The notes under the pieces are model-generated. The model was not told the DNA's origin, did not search any database, and saw only the letters and a list, made by a program, of their open reading frames with translations. 64,000 nucleotides of DNA from Sitta carolinensis. Lineage: Eukaryota > Chordata > Aves > Passeriformes > Sittidae. Positions 48,038 through 60,400 of this stretch are shown here, piece by piece. The stretch is taken from contig JAVUNC010000006.1 in assembly GCA_032173965.1 (NCBI GenBank), positions 33,141,870 through 33,205,869 on the forward strand. The letters are read 5' to 3'. Each line of letters begins with the position of its first letter. Within the stretch, counting starts at the first letter, position 1. The translations under genes were made by a program, and so were the position numbers.

Positions 48038-48275
48038 CGGCCCCTCATTCCCGCCCCGGCCCCGCCCCGGCCCTGCCCCTCATTCCCGCCCCGGCCCTCA
48101 TTCCCGCCCCGGCCCCTCATTCCCGGCCCTGCCCCTCAGCCCCGACCCCGCCCCAGCCCTCATTCCCGGCCCGTCCCCTCGTTCCCGGCTCTGCCCCTCA
48201 TCCCCGTCCCGGCCCCTCGTTCCCGGCTTCGCCCCTCGTTCCCGGCCCGGCCCCTCGTCCCCGCCCCTCCTCCCG
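48038..48275. repeat. C-rich minisatellite (CCCCTCATTCCCGGCC-type)
   Basis: About a dozen imperfect copies of a roughly 14-20-nt unit containing CCCCTCATTCCCG or CCCCTCGTTCCCGG, separated by variable GCCCCGG spacers. It lies just upstream of the plus-strand first exon. Copies drift from CATTCCC on the left to CGTTCCC on the right, so the array has expanded by local duplication. The minus strand is G-rich. Confidence 0.9.
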
Positions 48276-48339
48276 AACCACGTGGCTCGCGCGCCGCAGC
48301 GCCGCCGCCGCGCAGGCGCCATGCGCGCTCCCGCTGCCC

Positions 48340-48444
48340 GGCCGAGCCTGGGGCTCGGGAGCAAAATGGCGGCGGCCGGAGCGGGGCCGGGCGGGAGCGG
48401 GCGACGCTGAGCGGGAGGATGGCGGCGGCGAGCGGCTGCCGGAG
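48340..48444 (+). other. BTBD7: First exon of a plus-strand gene, probably BTBD7
   Basis: The exon ends CTGCCGGAG, followed by donor GTGAGG at 48445. The 5' limit is approximate; the start is likely near the NRF1 and AAAATGGCGGC motifs. It holds two ATGs: one at 48366 opens a 14-residue upstream frame ending at TGA (48408-48410), and one at 48419 reads MAAASGCR up to the donor. BTBD7 is assigned because in mammals it is the head-to-head 5' neighbour of UNC79, and the orientation fits. The known BTBD7 N terminus (MGANASNYPHSC) is not in the window, so this would be a 5' UTR exon. It may instead be another gene. Confidence 0.5.
48366..48410 (+). CDS. Upstream ORF in first exon (14 residues)
   Basis: ATG GCG GCG GCC to TGA encodes 14 Ala/Gly/Arg-rich residues. 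It sits before the second ATG at 48419 in the same putative exon. If transcription starts upstream of 48366 it could reduce translation from later starts. There is no evidence that the peptide itself is functional. Confidence 0.3.
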   Translation: MAAAGAGPGGSGRR

Positions 48445-51400
48445 GTGAGGCACCGCTGGAAGCCCGAGCTGGGAGGGGGACGCGGGCTTGGTGTCACGAC
48501 GGCGGAGGGGAGGGGGCAAGACCGTCGACGCCCCCACGGTGGGGCTCGGTGCGCGCCCCACCGGCCGGCTGCGGGCAGCTTGTCCCGGCGCGGCGCTGCC
48601 AGCGCGCAGCTCCGCGGGGCCCCGCGGCAGGAAGGAGCCTTGGTCCCCGTGCCGCTCCCGGCCCGCAGGGGCCGCGGTCCGGAGCGGCGGCAGCGGCCTC
48701 GGCGGTGCCTGTCCGCGCTGTCGGGTCGTGCCTCGCCGCCCCTTTCCCTCTCTTCCTCCGTCCCTCCTCTGCCTTCCGCCCCGGCGCAGCTCCCCGCGGA
48801 GCTGGCGGGTGCTTGAAGCGTCTCCCGCAGGAGCTGGTGCGGGGCTCGTGCTCCCGCGGCTACGGAGCTCCGCCCGTGTCGGGCCGATGCGAGGGCGGCC
48901 GTGCTCGCCCGCCGTGGCTGCGGGGCTCCCGCCAGTGCCGGTCAGCCCGTCCGTGGCCTGGAGATCGCTGCTGTCTCGGCATTTGTGGGGTTTTGTCCCG
49001 CTCCCCTCTGTACAGGTGTTACCGCGCTGTTCCTGCAGAAACTTGGAGGGCTTTGTAGGTGATGTGTTCGCTCGTGCCTCTGGAATATTCCTGCTGCCAG
49101 CGGGATAAGTGCTTTTCTGTTGGTTCATGTTTCTACTTGCTCTTCCCCGCCACCCCATTTGAGGCCGTTGGCTGAAAGATGACACACATGTCGAGTACTA
49201 ACATAAAATACGATACTAGGATAATAAAATACGTGTTGATGCAATGATAGTTTGTGTGAGAATTTACCTTAGGCGTTGTAGCATCGCTTGAGGCTTTGCT
49301 TCAAACCAGTGTAATATAATAACAAATTCAAAATGTTTGGCAGATATACCGTTGTGATGTGATTACCTCAGGTTTTACCACATATTGCATGCTCTGTTTT
49401 CATTTAGAAATGGAGAAAATAGAAACAGAAGCTCAAGTAAAAAAATTTTAAACCTTTTAACTCGTATTGAGACTCTGAAAAGCTTGAGGAGGTAAAGCTT
49501 TACCCTCTGTCTGAAAGATCCTAGGGAAGAGGATGAGTCTTCTAAGCTTCTCCCTTATTGTTTAAAATATTTCATCCTAGTTCTGTACTAGTATCCTTCT
49601 TCACACAGGGTGGTGCAGGGAGGGGAATTTCTTTTTAGATCCTTTTGCTTAAAAATTCATTGAAAATACTTTTTCTTCCACCCCTTGTTAACTAGCAGTC
49701 TGCTACCAATGAAACAAAAATAATTCTGTAGATGTTATTTATGAAGATGTGGAACAGAAGTCTGTTAGTAATGTACAGATTCTGTGGACCGTGATGTTTA
49801 CAAGGCAAGGTCTGAATGCTTATTATGTAGAATATCTGTATGAAGATACATATGAAGATGTATTGAGAAGGTATGGGTTGTGATGTTTTCTCCCGTTTTG
49901 GAATAATTTATCAGCTAGATAACTAGTCTCAGTTGATGGCCCAAAGCGTTATTGAGCCATTTAAGAACTTGTTACTTTGCTGTGTCAGTTAATGTCCTGT
50001 AAACAGTACTATCTGTTCATGCTTATATATAAACATGTGATGAATGTCTCAGTAAATCAGGCTTGTATCTTAAGTTACAACACAAAGCTGCCAATTGCTC
50101 ACTGGTTTGTATTCAACTCTAAAGTTAGACTTGCATGGTTGAGCTGCACACAGGTAATCTTGGAAATGGAGCTCAGTGTTTTGTGTCAAATGTACAGCCA
50201 GTGTTTGTTTTTGTTCATTGGAGATGAAAACAGCTGTTAAATCCTTTGTATTTCAACTCAGCTGCACTAAGCATTGTTTTACTTGCTTTCAAACTTTGGC
50301 CAATGTATAAAAGGGTTTGACATTCTAATCTAGTTTGTATGCTTAAACATGCAAGGAGCACAGTCACAAGTTGTCTTGGTTCATTTACTTTGGTGGTGTT
50401 GTAATTGTTGCCTTTAAAAATCCTTATGTCTTATATTAGTAAGTGAATTCTCTTCATATGTTCAGATTCCCTTGCTGAGTCATAGATACAGTGGTAGTGA
50501 AATGCTTATAGCTACCATGGACTGATTTGCAAAAACTCATACTTGAAAGAATAGAATTACTTTTATAAGTTCTCCTGGAAGGCTTGCCATAGTGATTTTT
50601 AATTTTTTTTCCTCGTCTTAGTTTTCAAGCTTTTCTGAGAAGCTTCAAACTTTGTGTTTTGAAGCGATGTTGCTTACTGTTAGAGTAGAATGTGCTGTCT
50701 TTGCGGCCAGCTTTTTAAATTTAATTCAGTGAAGCTGCCAGAGCTTGATGAATTAACAACAAAATATTGAGTCTTCATTTTGAAAGCAGCCTTGCAAGTT
50801 GCTGCACACATGGTGTCAGGTTTACAGGTTAATTGTCACTGGTGACAACTAATCTCAGGGTTTGTTGGGCATGAGTTTAAGGTTGGGACAAAGTCTTCTC
50901 CTGTCCTGTTAGCTAGCTGCATTGGTGTTGTAGTGTCTTGGGGTCCTGCACATGGCTGTAGGAGGGGGTGGGACACTAACTCTGCTTGCTCCTCTGCTAC
51001 CCTGATGCTTGTTTGCTCTTGATGTACCAGACCACATGCAGGGAAAGGGGAGTTTATTTTGATGCCTTGGGTACACTGTGGTGACCGAGATAATTGTGGC
51101 TGGCTGCCTTTCAGAGGCAAACAGTAAGATGAATGAAAGCATCCTATGGGCATGTTGATGGGCTGTGTGTAGTTCACATTAATCAATAAATAGATCTATA
51201 GGGAAACTGTGAGATTGCACTTAAGAAGAAGTAACTATTTTCCTAATGAGACTGATGAGAATCTGCTCTTACAGCAAATCTTGATAGAGAACTGCAAGTT
51301 TTAGTATTAACTCAGAATTTCTTTTTGTTTGCTTTTTCTTAACACATTTACATGGCTTTTGATTTCTGTTGCCAGATCAATAGCTTTTCGCATTTTTTCA

Positions 51401-54400
51401 CACTAGTCTGGAAACCTGATGCACAACTTTATTGTACATGAGGTGGGGACCAGGAATCCTCGTTCAGATGTGTTGGGTGAGCTTCCAGTGAGTCATCTAG
51501 CTATTGCTTTGTTTCATTTCCCAGGTTCTTTGAAGGATAAGTCTTGTCAGCATCCTTAAATCTTTGGATAGAAGCTGTTGTGGATTTTTAGAATGCTCTT
51601 TCATGTGTTGGCTTACCAGTATGCCTGAACTATAAGAAGGGACTGCAGATGCCACATTTTATTCTAGTATTGCGTTCTACACCCATCCAGTCTGTTCTGC
51701 ATGTCTCTAAAGAAGGAAACCATCAGTAATGATGCTTTCTATGTAATGAATGGACACTAGATCAAAATTGTTACTATAATATGATTATTATATTTTGGTT
51801 TAGTTCAGTTATTAAACTGCTTATCTCAACCCATGAGTTTTACTGCGTTGTTTATTCTTTGTGTTCTGATTCTGTTCCCTATCCCACTGGCAGGGGGAAC
51901 CCACAATAATAATGATGCCTATGAGGTTCGTGATAGATGCTTAGTGGCAAAATTGGTTTAAACACTTTCAGTCCACTGCTGCTTTTCCTAACTGCCTGCA
52001 TTGTCATCTCAGCTCTGCTGGTATGGCTGTTTACATGGCTTCACTCTGAAACATTCAAGAGATTGATCTGTATTATAAATAAACCACTAAAGCACAAAAT
52101 AACTTCATGTCTGTTCCTTCACCTGGATCATCACATTGCTGTGGAAAGTCTGTTTGCTAGCACAGTGCAGAGGTGAGTCCAGGGAGGTAAGGGGGATCGG
52201 AGTGGCACTGTTGCCTGATGTGTTGGATTCAAGAACATACAACTGTATACTTAGTTAAATTTAAATCTGGTTTGTTTGCTCCATTGTGTCCAGGTGTTGT
52301 GCAAGCTTACACCAAACCCTACTGAATATGAAGTTTAACTGCCGGTGGCCTTGCGGAAGTGTCCAGCCTGTTGGGGATTTTCTATCATCAGTGGGTTTAA
52401 ACTGGTTATTTAGATGTTTGAGTGCTAAAATATGCAAGAAAAAATTAACAGCAGCCAGAACTGATTAAGAAGAAACTTTCAGTGCAAAGTGTGGAGGTAG
52501 AGTGTTTCAGGCGACATCGTCTTAAATCGGTTTTATGTTTCAGAAGTACCTTCTAAGTGATCTTACTTTGTTTTTTGAACTTGGCATTCAAGCATGAGCC
52601 ATTACCTGTATAACTGACTGATTGTTTTCTAAATCCTGTTTGATCTTTGTCCTCAAATTTTGTCTGAATTCAGTGGTCGTTCATACTGTATATTTTTTAT
52701 GGTGCTCAAATGTCATATGTTCAGTTCTTCCTGTTTTAAAAAGACTGGATTTTTTTGTATTCATCCTTGCTTTTCTTTCCTATCATACTCTGTTTCCAAC
52801 TCACTGTAGTAAATAGTAAAAGGTAGAATTTAGTTTTTTAAATCTCTTTTAAAGAATATCTTTTGAGTTCTGCAGTTATTATGATTCCCCATATTGTTAA
52901 AGAGCCTTTTTGTTTTTACTCTTTCTTACAGGATCATTTCATTATGGTAACTTGTAGCTTTTAAGATTAATTTATTTTTCTCCATCACTGCTAATCCTAT
53001 CCCACTTATCTAGTGGGAAGTGCTTTGGAGAGACATCAAGCTAGTTAAGGATATGCAAGATTCCTCTAATTTGGAAACCTTGTCCAAGATCCATTATAAC
53101 CTAGTCGTAGGGTAACTATCAGAACACTTTACCCTTCTGTGGTGGTAACAATGGTTAAACTCTAAGGAGTTGAGGGAAACAGTAACATAATAACTAACTG
53201 CTGCTTGGTTCTTTAGTTTTGTGACTCAGAACTTGCAGAAGCTCTGTGGGATCAGTAAAGGTGCAAAATGTATCTGTGTGTGCTTGGCGTGTGTATTTTA
53301 AACTGCAGTTTGGGTGAGAGAAGATTGTTTTCATAGTCTGCTGATGAGATTTTGTAAATCAAGGTTTTGTATACAAAGAGCAAGAATACTAGTGTCATGT
53401 GAAGGTATCCAGCATGAGTAAAACTTTATACCTGTTTATATGAAAATTGAAGTATTTTTTGAGTGACCAAAAACATGAGAAATTGTTGCATTAGTGAGAA
53501 ATTAAAGTGCAGCTTTGCTTATCATCTGCTACTCCAGATCTCTGTACTGCAATGAAGAATATAAAACACTTCTGTAAATGGGTAGGTTATTTTAAGTGCT
53601 TTAAAAATAATCAATATGAGTGACAAAAGTTCCTTTTCATTCTTTTTTGCTCCTGACCCCAATATTGGAAATGCTGCTTGAGAGCTGATTAAAAGCATCC
53701 TAACATAACAAATACAATCAGAATGCAACAAGACAGTATTTTGTGGAGTGGTGCTCCCTTATTCTTTGATCTCTTTTGATCTTCTGCTTTTGCTTTTTTT
53801 CAAATGATGATTCTTGATGTAAAGGTGGGGGAGAAGTGGTTCATTGACTGTTAGAACTGGGTTTGCTGTGGATTTGATGATTTTTTTTTTGCTTTGTCTA
53901 GAAAGATGTCTTATTTAAAGCATTCCTGCTGCTGTGATAATTATAGTGCTTATCCAGTTAAATTCTTCAGTGTGTGAGATGTGGTTGTGCTGAAGTTCCT
54001 TTTACATGTGGGGCTATTTAGAGGTTTTTCTCATGTACCCAGATGTATGTCTTAAAATACATAGATGGCTAACAGTCTCTGAAGCTTGAATGACCAGATT
54101 TCATCTTGAAGAAGAAAGGGGTGTAGGCATATACACAGTGAAATTTTGTATTACTCATTTAAAAAACCCTCAATGAATCCCATACTAACGAAGTATGTGA
54201 ATATATTAAAGGCTGATGTCTTGCACCTTGGTTCATCCTATACTGTACATCTCAATTTCAGACATCTTGAGAGATGAAATGAAATGCATATAAAATGTCT
54301 AGAATGCAGGTAGAGAAGATAATGTTAATAGGTTCATGGATTTCTTTGCAGTCGTTCTAGTAGTGACTGCTGCTCTCTGAAATACATCAAATCGTTCATA

Positions 54401-57400
54401 CTGTGATTTTAAGTTAAGAGAAAAATTTGATGTATCTTTTTTAAAAATACATTTAAAGGTATGTTATTTAGGTCAAAAAGTACCTCCTGCTTCTTGTTTG
54501 GTTATTAAAATCTCTGTAGGGTTTAGTCCTCCATTAAGCACTTCTGGAAATTTGCATTTGGACTTGAAATGCCAAAATACCCTTCTAACACGGTAAGGTT
54601 AGCATACAGTATAAACCCTGTCTAATTGTATTTTGTAGGTCTAGGCATGGATCTGAAGACCTGGTAACCTTTGGTAAACTCTTACATGTATTTCTGCACT
54701 GTGTCAAAGCTGCTTGTCTTTAACTGCATTTGACCACAGTCTTTGATGTTATAACCGGGGCAGTTACTACTTGGTTTTAAAGCTTAAATTACACGTCTTC
54801 TGAAAATGATGTTAATCAGAAGTACAGTCTTATTACAAACTTTCTAAAATATCTGTTTGTACTACTCAGGGCTTTTCCACTGCAAGTAAAATAAAATTTG
54901 TCATATCTTGTTCTAAGTTTCTCAAGACATTTGAATTCCTCTTCTAAGTATGTCTGAGGTAATTTTGTTACTGCATAATTTCTCAGTAAATTATTGGCTC
55001 AAAGTTTCCCCTTTGGATTAACAGGTTTGTGCCAATCTAGGTATTTCCCCTCCACTACCATGGGTATCTACTGTCCTTTCTCCTCCTTCTCTTCTTCCCT
55101 CATTCTGTTTTTAGCTACCAACTTATTTTTGCTGTGGAATTAAATAGAAAATTCTACATTTTGTGACTGTTAGCTGCATCAAAGCTCAATTGTATTAGGC
55201 GCTAGCAATCTTCAATAGTAATGAGGGTACTTTTATTTAAATATCTTGTGGACCTGGAGTTTCATCCTTGTTTTATGTTTGGAAGAAAAGGGAACTTGCC
55301 CTTTTTTCCCACATATACAGGACTAATGTGTTTCCTTATTGAAATGAACCTTTTATTTTTGTTAATCTGAAAACTGATCCAGCTAAAAACTGTTGCTGTT
55401 CATTGAACATGAATGGAGACTTCAGTGGGAATGATCATCTGGGTAGAGAGGGAAGTGAGATTTCTTTTTTTTTTTTTATTGGTGGCAGTGTTGTCTTTTT
55501 TCAATACAGTAATGAACTTTTCAAATCATGGAGGAATCAAAGGAGGTTTGAGAAGTAAAGCACAGACTGGCAAAGTTTCTGCATTTTGCCCTTTGAATGT
55601 GAAGGGCACATTGATACCAATGTGAGTGTGAAGGAATTATGGTATCAAGGACAGCTGTGCATGGGAGAGAAGGATGAACAAAATTTGGTCCAAGTTTACA
55701 TTAGGAGCAATGGGTTTCTTCAATGGAGTATCTCGTGTAATTAGTGCAATGCAGCAGACATTTGCTTTCTTTCTCAAAGTTTTGTTGTATTTCTTTGAAA
55801 AATCTATTTATTTTAGTATTCTGGGACATCTGAAAAGCTTCAAATCTTGTGGGGAGAGAAGGAACAGTTAAGGCAACAGTCTGCTCAAAGGGCAGATTTG
55901 CCTTAGCAAATAGTTAAACAAAAAAACACCCCATAAGCTTTTCTGACTCTGCAGCCTTTAAAAGTCTGTGTTCATGAGTTATGTGTATATGTTGCTGAAT
56001 TAATTAAATTAAACGTGTACATGATTGGTGCCTCTGTTTTCAGAAATGTTATGTCAACATGTGTGATACTCTTTTGACTGTTCTGTAAAACTTGCATAAT
56101 CATGTTACAGAGCAAAAAAATGCTTTGGAAGTGCAGAGAGAGCTTGTTGCAGGAAATGTGGAAGACATAACTTCCTTTTCTTGCCAAGGGGAAAATGTAA
56201 ACAAGCTCTAACTTAATTGTAGGCTAAGTACTAGTCTGGTTTTCTGACTAAGCCTTTCCTTCCTTAATTGATTTCTTTTATCATTGAGAAAGTACATTTT
56301 TTGAAATTTATTCCTGTAGTTTTGGGCAGGACATTCCTTAAAGTTTGTGAGCATTTAGTTCTTGCTACACTTTGATGGAATATAAATGTAGGTATTAGTG
56401 AAGGTAACTACTGAAACTGAAGTTACTGGTGTAACTTTTGAGGGTTTTGAGGGGAAGTATGGCAATATTAATGTATTTTGCTGGTGTCTTCAGAATGGCT
56501 GAAGAAAAAGTGTATCGCAAAAGTGGTCTTACATCTGCCAACTTTAAGTAAGATATTTTCGCTGGCAGTGGTAGTTGGCTGAATCAAGATTGAGGCAGTG
56601 CTGTACTTGGGCAATGGCTGGAGCAGCCACACCAGAGGATCAACTGAAAACAAACATGGTCCAGTCAGGACTTGCATGGCTTTCCAAAAGTCTGCAACAA
56701 TGAAGGGGTACAGCTCTGCTGCAGGAATAGGTGCGTGGGGACAGGGAATGTTTATTTTTGAAGACTGTGTCAACTGATCTTAGTCAAACTGCATCTTGTG
56801 TTTGATAGTGAGGAGCAAAGTAACCTTTTCTTGCTGTTCTTCCTTCTCTTGACATCATTTGGGTTCCTTGAGCCATTTGGTAAACTGATGCAGGGAGCTA
56901 ACTACTCTGGGGAGAAGAAATCTCACACGAGAGTACATAATCCGTGTTTAGTTGCTGACACAGTGGAGGAGCTTTGGGGACATGCTGGTGGTAGCTGTGG
57001 TGAGCACTGGCACTGAGGAAATGTGCATGGAACCAGTGTTGGTGAACCAGCTTGGGTTTGTATACGCCAAATAATGCATTCTGAATGCAGATTGCAGCTG
57101 TGGTTTTGTTGGATGCAGGACTTGTCATGGCTTGTGGCTTACTGTCGAAAGTATTCAAACTGTAGCTGTAAGGAGGTAGTTTTATGTCTGTGACTTAATG
57201 CTGTCTTCAATGAAGAAAATCAGTGTTTCTTTAATAAAATTACTGACGTCTCATAAAATGACTAGACTAGATTGCCTTTTGAGTTCTTTACCAAATCTTT
57301 TCACGTTCTCCCTTCCAGTTTTTCTATTGTATATAGATGTACTGAGTAATGTTAAATGTGTAAGAAATTATGCTAGCAGCCAGCACTTCAACCTTGTTTT

Positions 57401-60400
57401 ATAGAGAGAAAAGGCCGAATGGCTGAAATTGCTGTTGTGTGATGACAAAAGGACCCACAGAAAGGATGGTATACAGAAGAAAAGGAATGGTGGTATATTA
57501 AGGCCTGAAGTGTAGAGAAAATTGTTTTGGATATATGGCAATATTGGTAATAGCATTCTTTAGCCACAGGCAGGGGTTGCAGTGGTAATAGATGAGCTGT
57601 GTATTGTTACCAAGCATCTTGGAAGCTTGAGTATAAAGGAAGAGTGTTGTATAGAAACACTGTAGTCATGAGGAGTGATGTTCCAAGTAACAGAAATACC
57701 GCAAGATGTTGTTACTGATATAATGACTGGCTGAAGAATTGATTGTAGCCAAATTAAGATAGAAGTAATTTTTTCATCTGATCTATTAAAAGAGGCCACC
57801 CATATGGGGAGGCTGATCAGTACATGGGTCCAAGACTTCTTAGTCTGCTTTGATGTTGGAGCTATTGTTGTGAAAACCCCAAGTAGTGTCATCACCAGAG
57901 ATGACAACTCAGGCTGTGGAAGTTAGTAAGAAAACTATAGCTGAGTGATTAAAAGGTTGTTTTTTTTTGAAGATGGGTTGAAAATAGTAAGTTATAAGAT
58001 AGGATGGGTGCTGGTTGCCTCCTTATGTAGGGACAGAGTGGTGTCTGGGATTGTCCTGTTAGTGACTCTAATGCACTCGCAGAGGCAGCATGTTCTGAGA
58101 GGAAACGTGAATGTAATTGCGTGAATTTACAAGCGCTATTGTGTACAGGAAGTGCCCATGTCCTCATTCAGAGTAAATGGCTTTCTGTGAAATAATTGGA
58201 CCTGGATAAAAAGAGAAAATGACTCCAGTACAAGGAGAACTGTAGGGTATGTGGATCTTCCATACGATTGGGGTTTGAGCCAAGAGTTTCCCGTCTTAGT
58301 AGATTTATTAATTGAAAACAGGATTTTGTGTTGTGGTTGGGTCACAGCTTGAGCAAGAGGAGGAATTCCTTTTGTTAATGAGACAGGGATCTTTGAGGGG
58401 CACTCTCAGACTAAATAGAATAAAATTCCGTGGGGGTAGAAGACTGCAGAGATGAAAGACTGCTCGCCCTGCTCCAGAAGAAGCAGCAATCCTGTTGACA
58501 GATAAAGGGTGCAGGGAAAAGAAGCCCATGAAATATGCTGATAAAAGGTGGTAGAGCTTCATGTGGAAGGTTATTACTTCTGCTCCACTTCTGCCCTTTC
58601 CAAGAGGGAAAAAGGAACAGGTGACCATGGATATTGGTGCAATAATGGACAGTCATTATCTAGTGGCACTTTGAGAAGGGCAGTGGTCTTACCAGACTGG
58701 TATTTGACCTCAGTATCCGAAGTTGAATGTGGCTGAAGTCTCCATGAGTTAGGTCACTACCTGACAAGACAAGTGTTGGCCTGAACTTTGATGTAAAGAA
58801 AAAAAAAGCAGACTACTTAAAAAAGAAAAAAAGGTCTGTTCCTTTTTCTGAGGTACTTTTCATGTAAATTGTAAGTTCCATTTTCTGTCTTAACCAACTG
58901 ATGTGTTCATATATCTAAACCAAAGAATATTTGCTGTTCTTAAAAAAAAAAAAAGCATGTGGGTAATTTTTGCTCAGAAGAGGCCTTTTGAAACACATTT
59001 AGACTCCTCAGAATTTATCACAGTATGTCAGACTATGCTGCAATTATTCTAGATTGGCTAAAATTAATTATCCTAATTTTCCTGTAAATGGATGTGTTCA
59101 TACCTAATTACTCTGTTTAGTAATATTGATAGAGATTTGGTGGATAGGATTTCTCTGATTTTCTTATAAAGTAGATTTAATGATGTTTTTTATCTAAATC
59201 AGATAATGTTCCTTTCAAGTTAACTCGTGAAAGAATGGAGAGTCATTGAAGAATACATGCTGTCATTTCACTTCAAGAGAGTCCTAGAGGGCCATAAATG
59301 AGCTCTTGCTCATTTGGCTGAAACAAGTGTTTTGAATTCGTCTTGAGGAACATTAGTTAAGTCTTTCATGAATGTTATCAATCACATTAGACTTTTGGTA
59401 CATCAGTGTGTTTTTGTAACCAACTGGAAGAATCACTGATATAGAGAGATGAAAATTTATTTACCAGTATATGAAGACATTTAAGTTGCTTAAGAGGAAC
59501 AGGCTATTTCATGCAGGATTGTACTGATGTAATTTAGCAAGTCTCTGTGTGCTTTGTGTGTTTGAATTTTTTAGCTGCTGGAATTTTTTGTGTTTAGGGG
59601 AATATAAATATGCTGTTGTCTCCTGCCTCCACACTACTATTAGTGATTTGACTTGTCAGTCCCTGTTAATGACATTATTTATTTACTTCTACGATGTGAC
59701 ATGTTCATATCATACTTGGAATTGCTTTGCTGCTCATCAGAAATACTACTTTGAGTGCTGTTTGCAAAGACACCATTGAAAAGTTTTCTTTCCTGTAAGT
59801 TCTGTGGGGTTTTTTTAACTGTTAAAATGCTGCTCAGTGTTTTCAATTCTGCAATGTACTATCCTCAAGACTACACACCTTTGTACTCTATTTGAGCATA
59901 GTTCTTTTAACTTTCACTCTGATTCCTCAGAGAAAAGGTTGAAAATCAGTACAGGTTGGTTGTTGGTGGGTTTTCTCCCCTAGAACTCAGTCCAGTGATT
60001 CTCAACAAATCTGGAAATAAAAAGTTAGGTCTGTTGTGGTGTTTTTATCACCTTCATTTTGAAAGAACTTCTTGATGAAGACACAAACTACTTCATGGAA
60101 GAGAAAATGCTGTAAATTTCATGCTTGACTATAAGAAAGGGTTCTTTGTGATAGCCAGAACACATGATTTTCAGCAAAGCACTGAGTAATGCAGTCACTT
60201 TCATAATCTAGTTATATCTGCTTTTTCTTGCCCTCTTGAGCTGGTAACTGCTGATGTGGCTTAAGTTCTGGTGTTTTGCTTATTGGATTTTTCTTTCTTT
60301 CCAATGCAGTAAATAATGACATAACACAGATTCATTAGCCCATGTCATAAATAACATTATCAATTTCTTATTTTTCTACAGAATTGATCCAAACCACAGC

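Larger units (their letters stand above)
47880..49000. promoter_or_regulatory. CpG island, promoter of a plus-strand gene (probably BTBD7)
   Basis: A second island of about 1.1 kb, abrupt at both edges. It contains CACGTG (48279-48284), an NRF1-like CGCGCAGGCGCC (48309-48320) and AAAATGGCGGC (48363-48373), the YY1-type element typical of housekeeping start sites. A plus-strand first exon with a consensus donor lies inside it. Large open frames on both strands here arise from GC-rich composition. Transcription could also run leftwards from the same island. Confidence 0.82.

Noticed and set aside
47773..49185. Open frames up to 341 codons on both strands
   Set aside because: They are products of the minisatellite and CpG-rich composition, with low-complexity translations and no domain or conserved sequence.
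49977..50240. 87-codon plus-strand open frame after the second CpG island
   Set aside because: Cys/Leu/Val-rich chance frame in AT-rich intron; no acceptor or donor fits it and no homology is recognised.
57560..57907. 115-codon minus-strand open frame (Thr/Ser/Ile-rich)
   Set aside because: Low-complexity composition, no domain, and no promoter or splice context.
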